A stretch of DNA of 64,000 bases, from contig NZ_CP062222.1 in the NCBI RefSeq assembly GCF_017487405.1, positions 1,907,001-1,971,000 of the forward strand. The letters are read 5' to 3'. Positions 17,849 through 26,736 of the stretch are shown here, piece by piece (within the stretch, counting starts at the first letter, position 1; every line of letters begins with the position of its first letter). Below the pieces are notes generated by a model, which worked only from the letters and a program-made list of their open reading frames with translations, did no database searches and was not told the DNA's origin. The DNA is from Brevundimonas goettingensis. GTDB taxonomy: Bacteria; Pseudomonadota; Alphaproteobacteria; Caulobacterales; Caulobacteraceae. The translations under genes were made by a program, and so were the position numbers.

Positions 17849-19123
17849 ATGCGCCTTTCCGCCCGTCTCCTGCTGATCCTGTCCGTCGCGGCCTGCGCGC
17901 CGATGCTGCCGCCCGCGGAGACGGTGCTGGCTCCGGCCCGGCCGGAGCCCCAGCCTCAGCCGACGCCCCCGCCGACCCGGCCCGGGCCGCAGCCGACCCA
18001 GCCCGTCTATGACCAGCCGGGCTTCGAGGGCTGGAAACAGGGCTTCCTGAACCGCATGGGCGGCGCCCGCCGCACGGCCTATGAGCAGCAGCTGGCCGGA
18101 CTGACGCCCGATCAGGAGGTCATCCGACTGGACGGCAACCAGCCCGAGTTCAGCCGTCCCGCCGGCGCCTATGTCGCCAACGCCGTCTCGTCCGCCCGCG
18201 TCGCCGAGGCCCGTCGCAAGGTGGACATCGTGCCGTGGAGCGTGACCCAGCGCTTCGGCGTGCCCGCCGAGATCCTCGTGTCCATCTGGGCGCAGGAATC
18301 GAGCTTCGGACAGGTCCAGGGCAACAAGGACGTCATCCGCTCGCTGGCCACCCTCGCCTATGAAGGCCGCCGCCGCGACTGGGCCGAGGGCCAGCTGCGC
18401 GACGCCCTGAACATTGTCATCGACGGCCGCCGCAGCCGTGCAGGCCTGACCGGCAGCTGGGCCGGGGCCATGGGCCAGACCCAGTTCATGCCCGACAACT
18501 ATCTGCGCCTCGGCGTCGACCAGAACGACGACGGCAAGGTCGACATCTGGGGCTCCGACGTCGACGCCCTGGCGTCGGCCGCCAATCTGCTGGCCCAGGC
18601 CGGATGGAAGCGCGGCCAGGCCTGGGGCTATGAGGTCGTGATCCCGCAGGGCTTCGACTATTCGCTCGCCGACGGCCCGTCGCGGCCGTGGAGCTTCTGG
18701 CGCCAGCAGGGCGTGACTCTGGCGCGAGGCGGGGCGATGACCGACGCCGAGGCGGCCGAGAACGCCACCCTGCTGCTGCCCCAGGGCGCGCGCGGCCCGG
18801 CCTTCATCGGCCTGCCCAACCACTTCGTGATCCGGCGCTACAACAACTCGGTCTCCTATGCCCTGGCCATCGGCCTGACGGCGGACGGGGTGGCGGGCAA
18901 GCCGGGGCTCATGGCCAGCTGGCCCACGGACGCCCCCATGTCGCGCGACCAGAGGGTCGGCGCCCAGGCCGCCCTGACGCGGATGGGCTATGACACCGGC
19001 GGCGTCGACGGGGTGGTCGGGGCCAACACCCGCGCCGCCCTGAAGCGCTGGCAGGCCGCCAACGGTCGCATCGCCGACGGCTATCTGACCGCCGAGCTGG
19101 CGACGGAGCTGATGAGCCGCTGA
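17849..19123 (+). CDS. lytic murein transglycosylase (MltB family) with peptidoglycan-binding domain
   Basis: Cleaves the glycan strands of peptidoglycan with formation of 1,6-anhydromuramic acid. The 424-residue protein has a lipoprotein signal (lipobox-like SVAAC near residue 17), a Pro-rich linker, the SLT_2 catalytic domain with Glu in SIWAQESSFG (near residue 150), GSWAGAMGQTQFMP and DNYLRLGVDQNDDG, and a C-terminal peptidoglycan-binding domain (LTRMGYDTGGVDGVVGANTR, about 370-420). Start set at the ATG 17849 because it begins the signal peptide; an in-frame TTG at 17789 is less likely. Outer-membrane periplasmic face is the expected site. Confidence 0.9.
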   Translation: MRLSARLLLILSVAACAPMLPPAETVLAPARPEPQPQPTPPPTRPGPQPTQPVYDQPGFEGWKQGFLNRMGGARRTAYEQQLAGLTPDQEVIRLDGNQPEFSRPAGAYVANAVSSARVAEARRKVDIVPWSVTQRFGVPAEILVSIWAQESSFGQVQGNKDVIRSLATLAYEGRRRDWAEGQLRDALNIVIDGRRSRAGLTGSWAGAMGQTQFMPDNYLRLGVDQNDDGKVDIWGSDVDALASAANLLAQAGWKRGQAWGYEVVIPQGFDYSLADGPSRPWSFWRQQGVTLARGGAMTDAEAAENATLLLPQGARGPAFIGLPNHFVIRRYNNSVSYALAIGLTADGVAGKPGLMASWPTDAPMSRDQRVGAQAALTRMGYDTGGVDGVVGANTRAALKRWQAANGRIADGYLTAELATELMSR

Positions 19124-19130
19124 CCGGGGC

Positions 19131-19176
19131 TTTGCACCCGGAAATTAGTGGGTGCAAAAGGTGCAATCGGTGAGAC
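19131..19176. repeat. direct repeat with internal palindrome, copy 1
   Basis: TTTGCACCC (19131-19139) faces GGGTGCAAA (19150-19158), a perfect 9-bp inverted repeat, and the right half continues with GTGCAATCGGTGAGAC to 19176. It starts 7 bases after the transglycosylase stop and could act as its terminator, though no T run follows. The unit from 19150 to 19176 recurs at 20054-20080 with one mismatch. Confidence 0.7.
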
Positions 19177-19233
19177 CGGACCTCAGGACTCTGCCTCAAG
19201 TCCTGGAAATCAGGAAACAACGGCCGCCTTTGG

Positions 19234-19971
19234 TTACTCCGGAGACGCGGACCCGAGGATGCCGTAGTCGGCATACTGGCAGGCCTTGATGCCCCATTGG
19301 CTTCGCCGCTCCGCCGCGCCGCGCGGATTGATCGCCCAGTAGGCGGTGAAGCGCGCCCGCTCCCGGCCATTGACGATCAACACCTGCCCGTCCCGATACA
19401 GCCCCCTCTCCGCGGCGGGACCGTCGCTGAAACGGATGAAGGTATGGGCCTTGATGGTCTCATCGACCCCCTCGACCCTGTCCCATGTGACGCATTTTCC
19501 GTCCGGTCGACTGTACGGCCGTTCGCCGGGCGCGGCGCGAGACGCCTGGTACGCGATCCAGCGGGCGCAACCGGGATCCCCGGCCTCGAGCATACGAAAC
19601 CGGTAGATGCCTGGCGGATCGCCGCGCCCGGGACCAAAGACGCCAGAGCCCGGCCGCATCTGGATGTAGAGCGCCCCCGCCATTCCGGCGTCGAAGAAGC
19701 TCGTGTCCTCATAATTGACGTCATAGGGGCTGAGCGAGGTGCGTTGGGGGTCATCGGCGGGATCCCGCGACATCTGGCCGGGCAGCCAGAGATCCACCCC
19801 CTCGGGCCGGGGGCCGTACCAGTGGAGGCCGGCGTCCTCGGCGCAACGTCGCTTCATCTCATCCAGAACCGCCCCGGACGGCCGATCCGAGAGGTACATG
19901 GCGGTGAAACAGCCCTGCAGACCCAGGGCCAGGAGAGCGGCGGTCGCTATTCCGAAAAGACGTCCCGGCAT
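19234..19971 (-). CDS. putative lipoprotein of unknown function
   Basis: A 245-residue protein with a lipoprotein signal, MPGRLFGIATAALLALGLQGC (lipid site Cys21). The mature part has scattered Cys residues (RRCAEDAG, PGCARW, KCVTW, KACQYADYG) and YWAINPRGAAERRSQWG near the end, but no family I recognise. The start is the ATG at 19971 because it opens the signal; the frame is open upstream without a better start. It is convergent with the transglycosylase and lies exactly between two copies of a 27-base repeat. Confidence 0.65.
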   Translation of the reverse strand: MPGRLFGIATAALLALGLQGCFTAMYLSDRPSGAVLDEMKRRCAEDAGLHWYGPRPEGVDLWLPGQMSRDPADDPQRTSLSPYDVNYEDTSFFDAGMAGALYIQMRPGSGVFGPGRGDPPGIYRFRMLEAGDPGCARWIAYQASRAAPGERPYSRPDGKCVTWDRVEGVDETIKAHTFIRFSDGPAAERGLYRDGQVLIVNGRERARFTAYWAINPRGAAERRSQWGIKACQYADYGILGSASPE

Positions 19972-20036
19972 GGCCCCTCCTGTCCAAACACACCCGGCGT
20001 CCTGCCCGTCACCGGACAATGCCCGTTCCCGCCGCC

Positions 20037-20080
20037 TTTGCACTCGAAAAAGCGGGTGCAAAACGTGCAATCGGTGAGAC
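20037..20080. repeat. direct repeat with internal palindrome, copy 2
   Basis: TTTGCACTC (20037-20045) faces GGGTGCAAA (20054-20062) with one mismatch, then GTGCAATCGGTGAGAC to 20080. Bases 20054-20080 match 19150-19176 at 26 of 27 positions, in the same orientation, 904 bases apart. Confidence 0.7.
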
Positions 20081-20182
20081 GGCGACGGAGGAATAGCTGG
20101 CAGATCGTTGAAACGGTGTCGTATTTTCTGGCGACTGTCGTTGCACTCAGTTTGCGCTCGGGTGCAGGCGGGCGCGGACGAT

Positions 20183-20257
20183 GGCTGGCGACGGGGGCTG
20201 GCGACGGGGCTGGCGACGGGGGCTGGCGACGGGGGCTGGCGACGGGGGCTGGCGATG
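20183..20257. repeat. tandem repeat, 12-13-base unit, six copies
   Basis: GGCTGGCGACGGG is repeated at 20183, 20196 (12-base copy), 20208, 20221 and 20234, with a last partial copy at 20247. Copies are essentially identical, so slippage is recent. No coding frame runs through it convincingly. Confidence 0.85.
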
Positions 20258-20379
20258 TCAAAGACCGGACGCGCAGTCTAACCGGTCCCGGAGGCGTGCT
20301 GAGCCGATTGGGGCGGGATTGACGCAAGTGGCTGATTTCGTGGGCGGCGACACGGCTGGGTATGCGAACTCCCCCTCAA

Positions 20380-20500
20380 CGCTCATCCCGGCGAATGCCG
20401 GGATCCAGATGCAGACCCGGCGCCCGCCGCAAAGTCCGGGCCGTGCGACACCTCAGACGCCGCATGTGAATCTGGATCCCGGCATTCGCCGGGATGAGCG
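20380..20500. repeat. palindromic dispersed element, copy 1
   Basis: Left arm CGCTCATCCCGGCGAATGCC..., right arm its reverse complement (20470-20500), with about 60 diverged bases between. Each arm also folds by itself through CCCGGC-GAAT-GCCGGG. The right arm ends 12 bases from the stop codon of the minus-strand GNAT gene. Two further copies are at 54723-54850 and 59725-59853. Confidence 0.85.
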
Positions 20501-20512
20501 GGATGGGTGGGG

Positions 20513-21052
20513 TCAGGCGACGGACTTCGTCAGGGCGTAGACGCAGCTATGGCCCGCCGCTTCGCCGAGCTGGGGGCGGGCCTCCCAGTTGGCGAGAGTC
20601 GCCTCATAACTCAGACTCGCCTTCTTCAGAACGGCGGCGGAGGCGGCGTTGTCGGGATCGCAGGTCGCCCAGACGCGGTGGATGTCCGGCTGGTCGATGG
20701 CCCAGCCGACGACGGCGGAGGCGGCTTCGGAGGCGAAACCCCTGCCCCATGCGTCTTCCTTGAGGATATAGCCGAAGTCGGCCTTGGGCGGGCTCAGCCT
20801 CAGCTCGATCACCCCCAGAAAAGCGCCGGTCGCTTGTTCGATCAGCGCCCAGGGGAAGGCGGCGCCCGAGACCCGGGCCTCTTCGCAACGGATGCAGAAG
20901 GCAAGGCTCTCGGCGGGGTCGCGCTGGCGCACGAAGGGCATGAAACGCGTCGGCGCGGCTTCACCCGCATAGGCGAAGACGTCGGCTGCGTCCGCCCGGG
21001 TGACGGGCCGCAGGGTCAGGCGGTCGGTCTGGAAGGTATCGGGGGCTCGCAT
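20513..21052 (-). CDS. GNAT family N-acetyltransferase (RimJ/RimL type)
   Basis: A 179-residue acetyltransferase with the typical opening FQTDRLTLRPVTRADAADVF, a core ending in GYILKEDAWGRGFASEAASA (acetyl-CoA-binding loop, Q/RxxGxG/A variant) and DPDNAASAAVLKKA. Acts on protein N-termini, antibiotics or small amines in relatives; substrate here unknown. The ATG at 21052 fits the family start; a longer open frame upstream adds residues with no resemblance to the fold. Ends next to palindromic element copy 1. Confidence 0.88.
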   Translation of the reverse strand: MRAPDTFQTDRLTLRPVTRADAADVFAYAGEAAPTRFMPFVRQRDPAESLAFCIRCEEARVSGAAFPWALIEQATGAFLGVIELRLSPPKADFGYILKEDAWGRGFASEAASAVVGWAIDQPDIHRVWATCDPDNAASAAVLKKASLSYEATLANWEARPQLGEAAGHSCVYALTKSVA

Positions 21053-21266
21053 CGGCCCAAAATGCGGACGTCGCATCCGGCTGGCAATGGCGGGAAAGTT
21101 GACCGGCCCGACGGGTTGACTGGTGTTAATCGCCGGGCCGGTCATGGGGCGGTTGTCAGGCCCGCCCCACGCCTGAATGCCACCACGCCGGGGGTTCGGC
21201 ATCTGGATTCGCGTTGATTTCACAACGTTTTACAATTGGCGCCGGCGACGCCCGTTAGGAGGAGAA

Positions 21267-21437
21267 ATGCTCATTCCCCTCCCCCGAGACGCCGCCGAAC
21301 GCCGCCGTGCGCTGGACTGGCTGAACGCCGAGGGCGTGCCTCACCTGGCCCTGTTTCAGGCGGTGCAGATCTCCGACCGCGAACAGGCCTTGCGGTTTCG
21401 GCAGTTCTTGGAGACCTGCGAACGGATGGGCGCCTGA
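21267..21437 (+). CDS. small protein of unknown function
   Basis: A 56-residue protein (MLIPLPRDAAERRRALDWLN...) predicted to be mostly helical and soluble. AGGAGGAG lies 6-13 bases before the ATG, the strongest ribosome site in this part of the window, which fixes the start and supports expression. The open frame upstream of the ATG is not needed. It ends three bases before the convergent lipoprotein gene. Family not recognised. Confidence 0.6.
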   Translation: MLIPLPRDAAERRRALDWLNAEGVPHLALFQAVQISDREQALRFRQFLETCERMGA

Positions 21438-21440
21438 GCC

Positions 21441-22046
21441 CTAGCTGCAGCCCTCGACATAGCCCAGCACCGGCATCATGCCGACATGGGTCAGGCTGAC
21501 CTTGCCGTCGGAGCCGATCTCGAACCGGACCGCCGGGTCGCCGCTGGCGGCATTGGGGGCGGTCAGATATTTGGCGGGGGCATCCTGATATTTGTGGGGC
21601 TCCTCGCGGAAGCCGCCGAACCAGCTCTTCACATCCTTCTCGGGCGAGCCGACGCCGACGCCCTCGACCAGTTTCACGTCCGAGCGCTGGCCGACGGTGA
21701 TGCGCTGGACCTTGCCCTCGGTGACGATGGCGTAGACGCCCGGATAGTCGGGCGAGGTCACGGTGCGGCAGGCGTCGCTCGTTTGCGCCCCGCGCTCGGC
21801 CCAGGTTCCGCCCGCGGGGACGGGCTGGCCGAGCTTCAGATCGCCGAGCCCCTCGAGACCGATGACCTTGGTGGGCGCGCCCGGCGTGGCGGCGGGCGGG
21901 GTCGGGGCTGGCGTGGGCGCGGACGCCGTCGCAGCCGGGACCGCGTGTTCCGAAGCCTTCTCAGGCGCCGGACCGCAAGCGGCCAGCAGGGCGATCAGGG
22001 AAAAGGCGGCGAAGGCGGGCGCGGTGCGCGAGCTCGGAGCTTTCAT
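21441..22046 (-). CDS. putative lipoprotein of unknown function
   Basis: A 201-residue protein with lipobox ALLAAC near residue 22, then an Ala/Pro/Thr-rich linker (about 25-55) and a compact domain containing LGDLKLGQPVPAGGTW, DACRTVTSPDYPGVYAIV, GVGVGSPEKDVKSWFG and a C-terminal Cys. Repeated GLGDLKLG/GVGVGSPEKDV patterns resemble periplasmic domains that follow the DUF-type 'L.LG...' style, but I cannot name the family. ATG at 22046 opens the signal peptide. Confidence 0.65.
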   Translation of the reverse strand: MKAPSSRTAPAFAAFSLIALLAACGPAPEKASEHAVPAATASAPTPAPTPPAATPGAPTKVIGLEGLGDLKLGQPVPAGGTWAERGAQTSDACRTVTSPDYPGVYAIVTEGKVQRITVGQRSDVKLVEGVGVGSPEKDVKSWFGGFREEPHKYQDAPAKYLTAPNAASGDPAVRFEIGSDGKVSLTHVGMMPVLGYVEGCS

Positions 22047-22124
22047 GCCGCCTGAACGGCCCGCGCCCTGCCGTGTTCCCTCCACCCCGCAAGGTGGCAG
22101 GCGCCCCCCCTTGGCGAGAGAGGA

Positions 22125-23549
22125 TTAGTCCCTCAACCGCCAGGTCGCTCCGGTGGGGCCGTCCATGACGACGACGTTGAGTTCGGTCAGGCGGTCGCGG
22201 ATGCGGTCGGCGGCGGGCCAGTCCTTGGCGGCGCGGGCGGTGACGCGTTCGGCCAGCAGGGCCTCGACCTCGGTCTTGAGAGCGTCGTCGGCGCCGCCCT
22301 CGAACCACTGGTCCGGGCTGGATAGCAGGACGCCGAGGATGGCGCCCGAGGCCAGCAGTTCGGCCTTGGCGATAGCGACGGCGTGCAGGTCGCCGGCAGT
22401 CATGGCGCGCTCGATCTCGCTCGACAGGGCGAAGAGTTTCGACATGGCGCCGGGAGTATTGAGGTCGTCGGAGATAGCCTCGAGGAACTCGGCGGCGGGG
22501 GCGTCGCCCCCCTCTTCGCGATTTGGCGCCTCGACGTCAGCGGCGCGACGCAGGGCGCCGTACAGCCGGTCGAGGTTCTTCTTCGACTGGTCGAGCAGCG
22601 ACTGGTTCCAGTCGAGCGGCTGGCGGTAGTGGGCCGACAGCAGGGCCCAGCGGACCACCTCGCCCGGGACGTGCTGGACAAGGTCGTGCAGCAGCAGGAC
22701 GTTGCCGATCGACTTGGACATCTTCTCGGCGTCGACGGTCAGGAAGCCGTTGTGCATCCAGTAGCGGCTGTATTCGGCCGGAGCCTTGTCGGCGTGGGCG
22801 TGGCCGTGGGCGCAGACGCCTTGCGCGATCTCGTTCTCATGGTGCGGGAAGACCAGGTCGATGCCGCCGCCGTGGATGTCGATCGGCAGGCCGAGCGTCT
22901 CCTCGATCATGGCCGAGCATTCGATGTGCCAGCCGGGGCGGCCCGCGCCCCAGGGCGACGGCCAGCTGGGCTCGTTCTCCTTGGACGGCTTCCACAGGAC
23001 GAAGTCGTGGGCGTTCTTCTTGTAGGGGGCGACCTCGACACGGGCGCCGGCGATCATGTCGTCCAGATTGCGGCCCGACAGGGCGCCATAGGCCGGATAG
23101 GCCGAGACGTCGAACAGCACGTGGCCCTCGGCCGCATAGGCGCAGCCGGCGTCGATGATCTGGCCGATCTGGGCGACGATGGCGTCCATATGGTCGGTGA
23201 CGTGGGGCGTCAGGTCCGGCGGAGTGACGTTCAGCGCGGCCATGTCGGCCAGATAGGCGGCCTCGTAGCGGGCCGTGACCTCGCCGATCTCGACGCCTTC
23301 CTTGAAGGCCTTCTGATTGATCTTGTCGTCTACGTCGGTGACGTTGCGGGCGTAGATGACGTGGTCGGCGCCGTATTCCCGGCGCAGAAGTCGCGTAAGC
23401 ACGTCGAACACCACCGGCGGGCGGGCGTTGCCGATGTGGGCGAAGTCATAGACCGTCGGGCCGCACACATAGAGGGTGACGCGCTCGGAGTTCCGCGGCG
23501 TGAACACCCGCTTTTCGCGGTGCAGGGTGTCGTAGAGTGAGAGCGTCAT
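22125..23549 (-). CDS. cysS: cysteinyl-tRNA synthetase
   Basis: Charges tRNA-Cys with cysteine in the cytoplasm. The 474-residue class I synthetase has the zinc-ligand Cys29 in YVCGPTVYD, the HIGH-type motif HIGN at 38-41, the GWHIECSAM zinc site, and KMSKS near residue 277. Length is normal for bacteria. The ATG at 23549 begins MTLSLYDTLHREK, the family start; a longer open frame upstream is ignored. It is transcribed away from folE. Confidence 0.96.
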   Translation of the reverse strand: MTLSLYDTLHREKRVFTPRNSERVTLYVCGPTVYDFAHIGNARPPVVFDVLTRLLRREYGADHVIYARNVTDVDDKINQKAFKEGVEIGEVTARYEAAYLADMAALNVTPPDLTPHVTDHMDAIVAQIGQIIDAGCAYAAEGHVLFDVSAYPAYGALSGRNLDDMIAGARVEVAPYKKNAHDFVLWKPSKENEPSWPSPWGAGRPGWHIECSAMIEETLGLPIDIHGGGIDLVFPHHENEIAQGVCAHGHAHADKAPAEYSRYWMHNGFLTVDAEKMSKSIGNVLLLHDLVQHVPGEVVRWALLSAHYRQPLDWNQSLLDQSKKNLDRLYGALRRAADVEAPNREEGGDAPAAEFLEAISDDLNTPGAMSKLFALSSEIERAMTAGDLHAVAIAKAELLASGAILGVLLSSPDQWFEGGADDALKTEVEALLAERVTARAAKDWPAADRIRDRLTELNVVVMDGPTGATWRLRD

Positions 23550-23681
23550 CGTGAAGGGCGGCCTTGATGGTTTTCTTGCAGTACGGACTGAACGTCCCAT
23601 ATAGCCGCGAAGCTGTTAAACAGTGTCCGAAGGCGAATGAAGCCGTCTTCGTCGCCGCCCCGTTCGTTTGAGACCGATTTC

Positions 23682-24299
23682 ATGAGTTCCACGCCCACCA
23701 AACCCGTCCTCGTTCCGGGGAACGACCAAGTGATCCGGCCCAGCCGCGAGCAGGCGCTTGAGGCTGTGCGGACCCTGATCGCCTGGGCCGGCGACGATCC
23801 GACCCGCCCCGGTCTGGTCGATACGCCCAAGCGGGTAGTGGACGCCTATTCCGAATGGTTCGAAGGCTATGACGCCGATCCGGCCAAGGAGCTGTCGCGC
23901 ACCTTCGAGGACGTGACCGGCTATGACGACATGGTCGTGCTGCGCCAGATCGAGGTCGAGAGCCACTGCGAGCACCATATGGCCCCGTTCATCGGCAAGG
24001 CCTATGTCGCCTATATGCCGGGTGAGAAGGTGGTCGGCATCTCCAAGCTGGCGCGGGTGGTCGAGATCTTCGCCAAGCGGCTGCAGAACCAGGAAACCCT
24101 GACCAACGACATCATCGAGGCCATCGAATCGCATCTGTCGCCCAAGGGCGTCGCGGTGCTGGTGGACGCCGAGCACCAGTGCATGACCACCCGTGGGGTG
24201 CATCACCGCCACGTCTCAACCGTGACGACCCGCTTCACCGGCGCGTTCAAGTCCGATCCGGCATTGGTTGAGCGCTTCCTGAAACTGGCTCGGGGCTAG
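23682..24299 (+). CDS. folE: GTP cyclohydrolase I
   Basis: Converts GTP to 7,8-dihydroneopterin triphosphate, first step of folate synthesis. Signature motifs are DDPTRPGLVDTPKRV, ESHCEHHMAPF (zinc Cys and His), GISKLARVVEIFAKRLQNQE and EHQCMTTRGVHH (second zinc Cys). About 205 residues from the ATG at 23682; another in-frame ATG at 23637 would add 15 residues, and neither has a strong ribosome site. Cytoplasmic decamer in relatives. Confidence 0.95.
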   Translation: MSSTPTKPVLVPGNDQVIRPSREQALEAVRTLIAWAGDDPTRPGLVDTPKRVVDAYSEWFEGYDADPAKELSRTFEDVTGYDDMVVLRQIEVESHCEHHMAPFIGKAYVAYMPGEKVVGISKLARVVEIFAKRLQNQETLTNDIIEAIESHLSPKGVAVLVDAEHQCMTTRGVHHRHVSTVTTRFTGAFKSDPALVERFLKLARG

Positions 24300-24447
24300 G
24301 TTCCTCGCCTCGCAGGCGAAAAGCGACGCGAGGGAACCGTCGGAGCGTCGAGACCGCTTTACAAGCGACGCCGGGGACGCCAAGACACCGGTCTGAACAT
24401 TCAACCGCAGTCCGCCGCGCGGCGGGCCTCGACGGAGACAAGTAAGT

Positions 24448-24897
<450 letters not shown>

Positions 24898-24923
24898 GGT
24901 TCGTCCCCATTCCTGAAGACCAA

Positions 24924-24955
24924 GGCCGCGCCCTCCGGGACGCGGCCTTTTCTTT
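24924..24955 (+). terminator. intrinsic terminator after first exbD
   Basis: GGCCGCG (24924-24930), ten-base loop, CGCGGCC (24941-24947), then TTTTCTTT. A textbook intrinsic terminator. Confidence 0.88.
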
Positions 24956-24962
24956 GCCTGGC

Positions 24963-24989
24963 GGCCGGGTCGAACCCGGCCTTTTCTTT
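24963..24989 (+). terminator. second tandem intrinsic terminator
   Basis: GGCCGGGT (24963-24970), loop CGA, ACCCGGCC (24974-24981), then TTTTCTTT. The tail CGGCCTTTTCTTTGCC duplicates most of the tail of the first terminator, though the stems differ. Confidence 0.85.
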
Positions 24990-25053
24990 GCCCGAATGTC
25001 GGCTCCACATCCTCAAGCGGAACTGTGTTTCGCCAAACAGGGAGGAGATCGTC

Positions 25054-25470
<417 letters not shown>

Positions 25471-25528
25471 GGCCCATATTTCGCCCCTTCCCTGATCGAC
25501 GGTCGCAACCTGAGATCGGGAGGGGCGA

Positions 25529-26335
25529 ATGATTCCAGCTTTGATGGCGGCGCTTTCGTTGGCCCAATCACCGGTGTGCGCACCACCTCCGGACGCCGCC
25601 CTGCTGTGGGCCAGGCCAGAGACGCGGTTCGGCTTCGTCGGGGAGATGCACGGCACGGCCGAAACCCCCGCCGCCTTTGCAGAGATGGTTTGCGAGGCGA
25701 GCGCCGCCCGGCCGGTGGTCGTGGCGTTGGAACTGCCCGAAACGATGCAGCCGGAGCTCGACGCCTTCATGGCCTCGGACGGCGGCGAGGCGGCGCGGAC
25801 GCGACTGCTCACCCTTCCATACTGGGACCCGGCCCGGGCCGACGGCCGGTCCAGCGCCGCCATGTTCGCGATGCTGGAGCGGGTCCGGGCGCTGAAGGCC
25901 GCCGGGCGCGATCTGACGCTGAGGGCCTATCAGCCGAGCGCGCAGCGGCCCGAAGGCTTCGACCAGTCCTTCTATGAGATCGAGATGGCGGGACTGCTGG
26001 CCGAGGCCGCCTATGCCCGCCCCGACGCCCTGGTGCTGGCGCTGGGCGGCTCCTATCACGCCCGCAAGACCGCGCCCGCGCGTTACGGCTTCCTGTTCGC
26101 GGCCGGGCATCTGAACCCCAAGGTCGTGGTCTCTCTGAGGGTCGCCTCGCAAGGCGGTCGGACCTGGGCGTGTTTCGGCGATAATCCTTGCGGTGATTCC
26201 GATCTGGGACAGGGCGACTTCGATCCCGCGCGACGCGGAGTCATTCTGGAGCCTCAGGACGGCGGCGGCTGGGACGGGCTGCTGGCGCTGGGCCCGACCA
26301 CCGCCTCCCCTCCCGCCCGATCGGTCGCGCCGTGA
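25529..26335 (+). CDS. exported protein, possible ChaN/EreA-like fold, function unknown
   Basis: A 268-residue protein with a short hydrophobic N-terminus (MIPALMAALSLAQSPVCA), probably a signal peptide. FGFVGEMHGTAETPAAFAEM followed by VVVALELPE resembles the GE.H.....F.. + E pattern of the ChaN/erythromycin-esterase-like superfamily, and LALGGSYHARK gives another His. This is suggestive only. GGGAGGGGC lies just before the ATG. The next gene's GTG overlaps its stop by four bases. Confidence 0.55.
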   Translation: MIPALMAALSLAQSPVCAPPPDAALLWARPETRFGFVGEMHGTAETPAAFAEMVCEASAARPVVVALELPETMQPELDAFMASDGGEAARTRLLTLPYWDPARADGRSSAAMFAMLERVRALKAAGRDLTLRAYQPSAQRPEGFDQSFYEIEMAGLLAEAAYARPDALVLALGGSYHARKTAPARYGFLFAAGHLNPKVVVSLRVASQGGRTWACFGDNPCGDSDLGQGDFDPARRGVILEPQDGGGWDGLLALGPTTASPPARSVAP

Positions 26336-26685
26336 CCCACGCCGAACTCCGCGCCCTGCTGTTCGCCCTGCCGGGAGTGGAGGACGGGACCTCCTATGGC
26401 GAGCCGTCGTTCAAGGTCGCGGGCAAGTTCCTGACCTGGGTCCGGCCGCAGCTGGACGACAGCATCGTGGTCCATCTGGACAGTCTCGACGAGCGCGAGC
26501 TGCTGATCGAGATGGACCCGGCCACATTCCACTTCACCGACCACTACAAGGACCACCCGCTGGTGCTGGCGCGGATCGCCACGGTCGGTCCGGAATGGCT
26601 GAAGGTGATGCTGGCGCGGCGCTGGCGGAAGCAGGCGCCGCGGAGCCTGTCGAAGGCGCATCCGCGCCTTCCGGGAGAGGCTTGA
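26332..26685 (+). CDS. MmcQ/YjbR family protein
   Basis: A 117-residue cytoplasmic protein. LRALLFALPGVEDGTSYGEPSFKVAGKFLTW and the late WLKVMLARRW match the MmcQ/YjbR (CyaY-like fold) family, annotated as DNA-binding in some members without firm function. GTG start at 26332 overlaps the preceding stop (GTGA). Same transcript as the preceding gene is likely. Confidence 0.8.
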   Translation: MTHAELRALLFALPGVEDGTSYGEPSFKVAGKFLTWVRPQLDDSIVVHLDSLDERELLIEMDPATFHFTDHYKDHPLVLARIATVGPEWLKVMLARRWRKQAPRSLSKAHPRLPGEA

Positions 26686-26736
26686 CCTGACGCCGCGGCA
26701 AGCTGTCATCGTCCGTCCTGAAACAGGACTGACCGC

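Larger units (their letters stand above)
19972..20512. other. 541-base intergenic region made mostly of repeats
   Basis: No credible gene. From left to right it holds the start region of the minus-strand lipoprotein, direct repeat copy 2 (20037-20080), a short unremarkable stretch, a tandem repeat (20183-20257), about 120 bases of unassigned sequence, and palindromic element copy 1 (20380-20500) ending 12 bases from the GNAT stop codon. Confidence 0.65.

Noticed and set aside
20183..20257. Possible CRISPR array
   Set aside because: Units of 12-13 bases follow each other without spacers; this is a simple tandem repeat and no cas gene is present.
24963..24981. GGTCGAACCC resembling a tRNA T-arm
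   Set aside because: It is the loop and stem of the second intrinsic terminator after the first exbD; no cloverleaf can be drawn.
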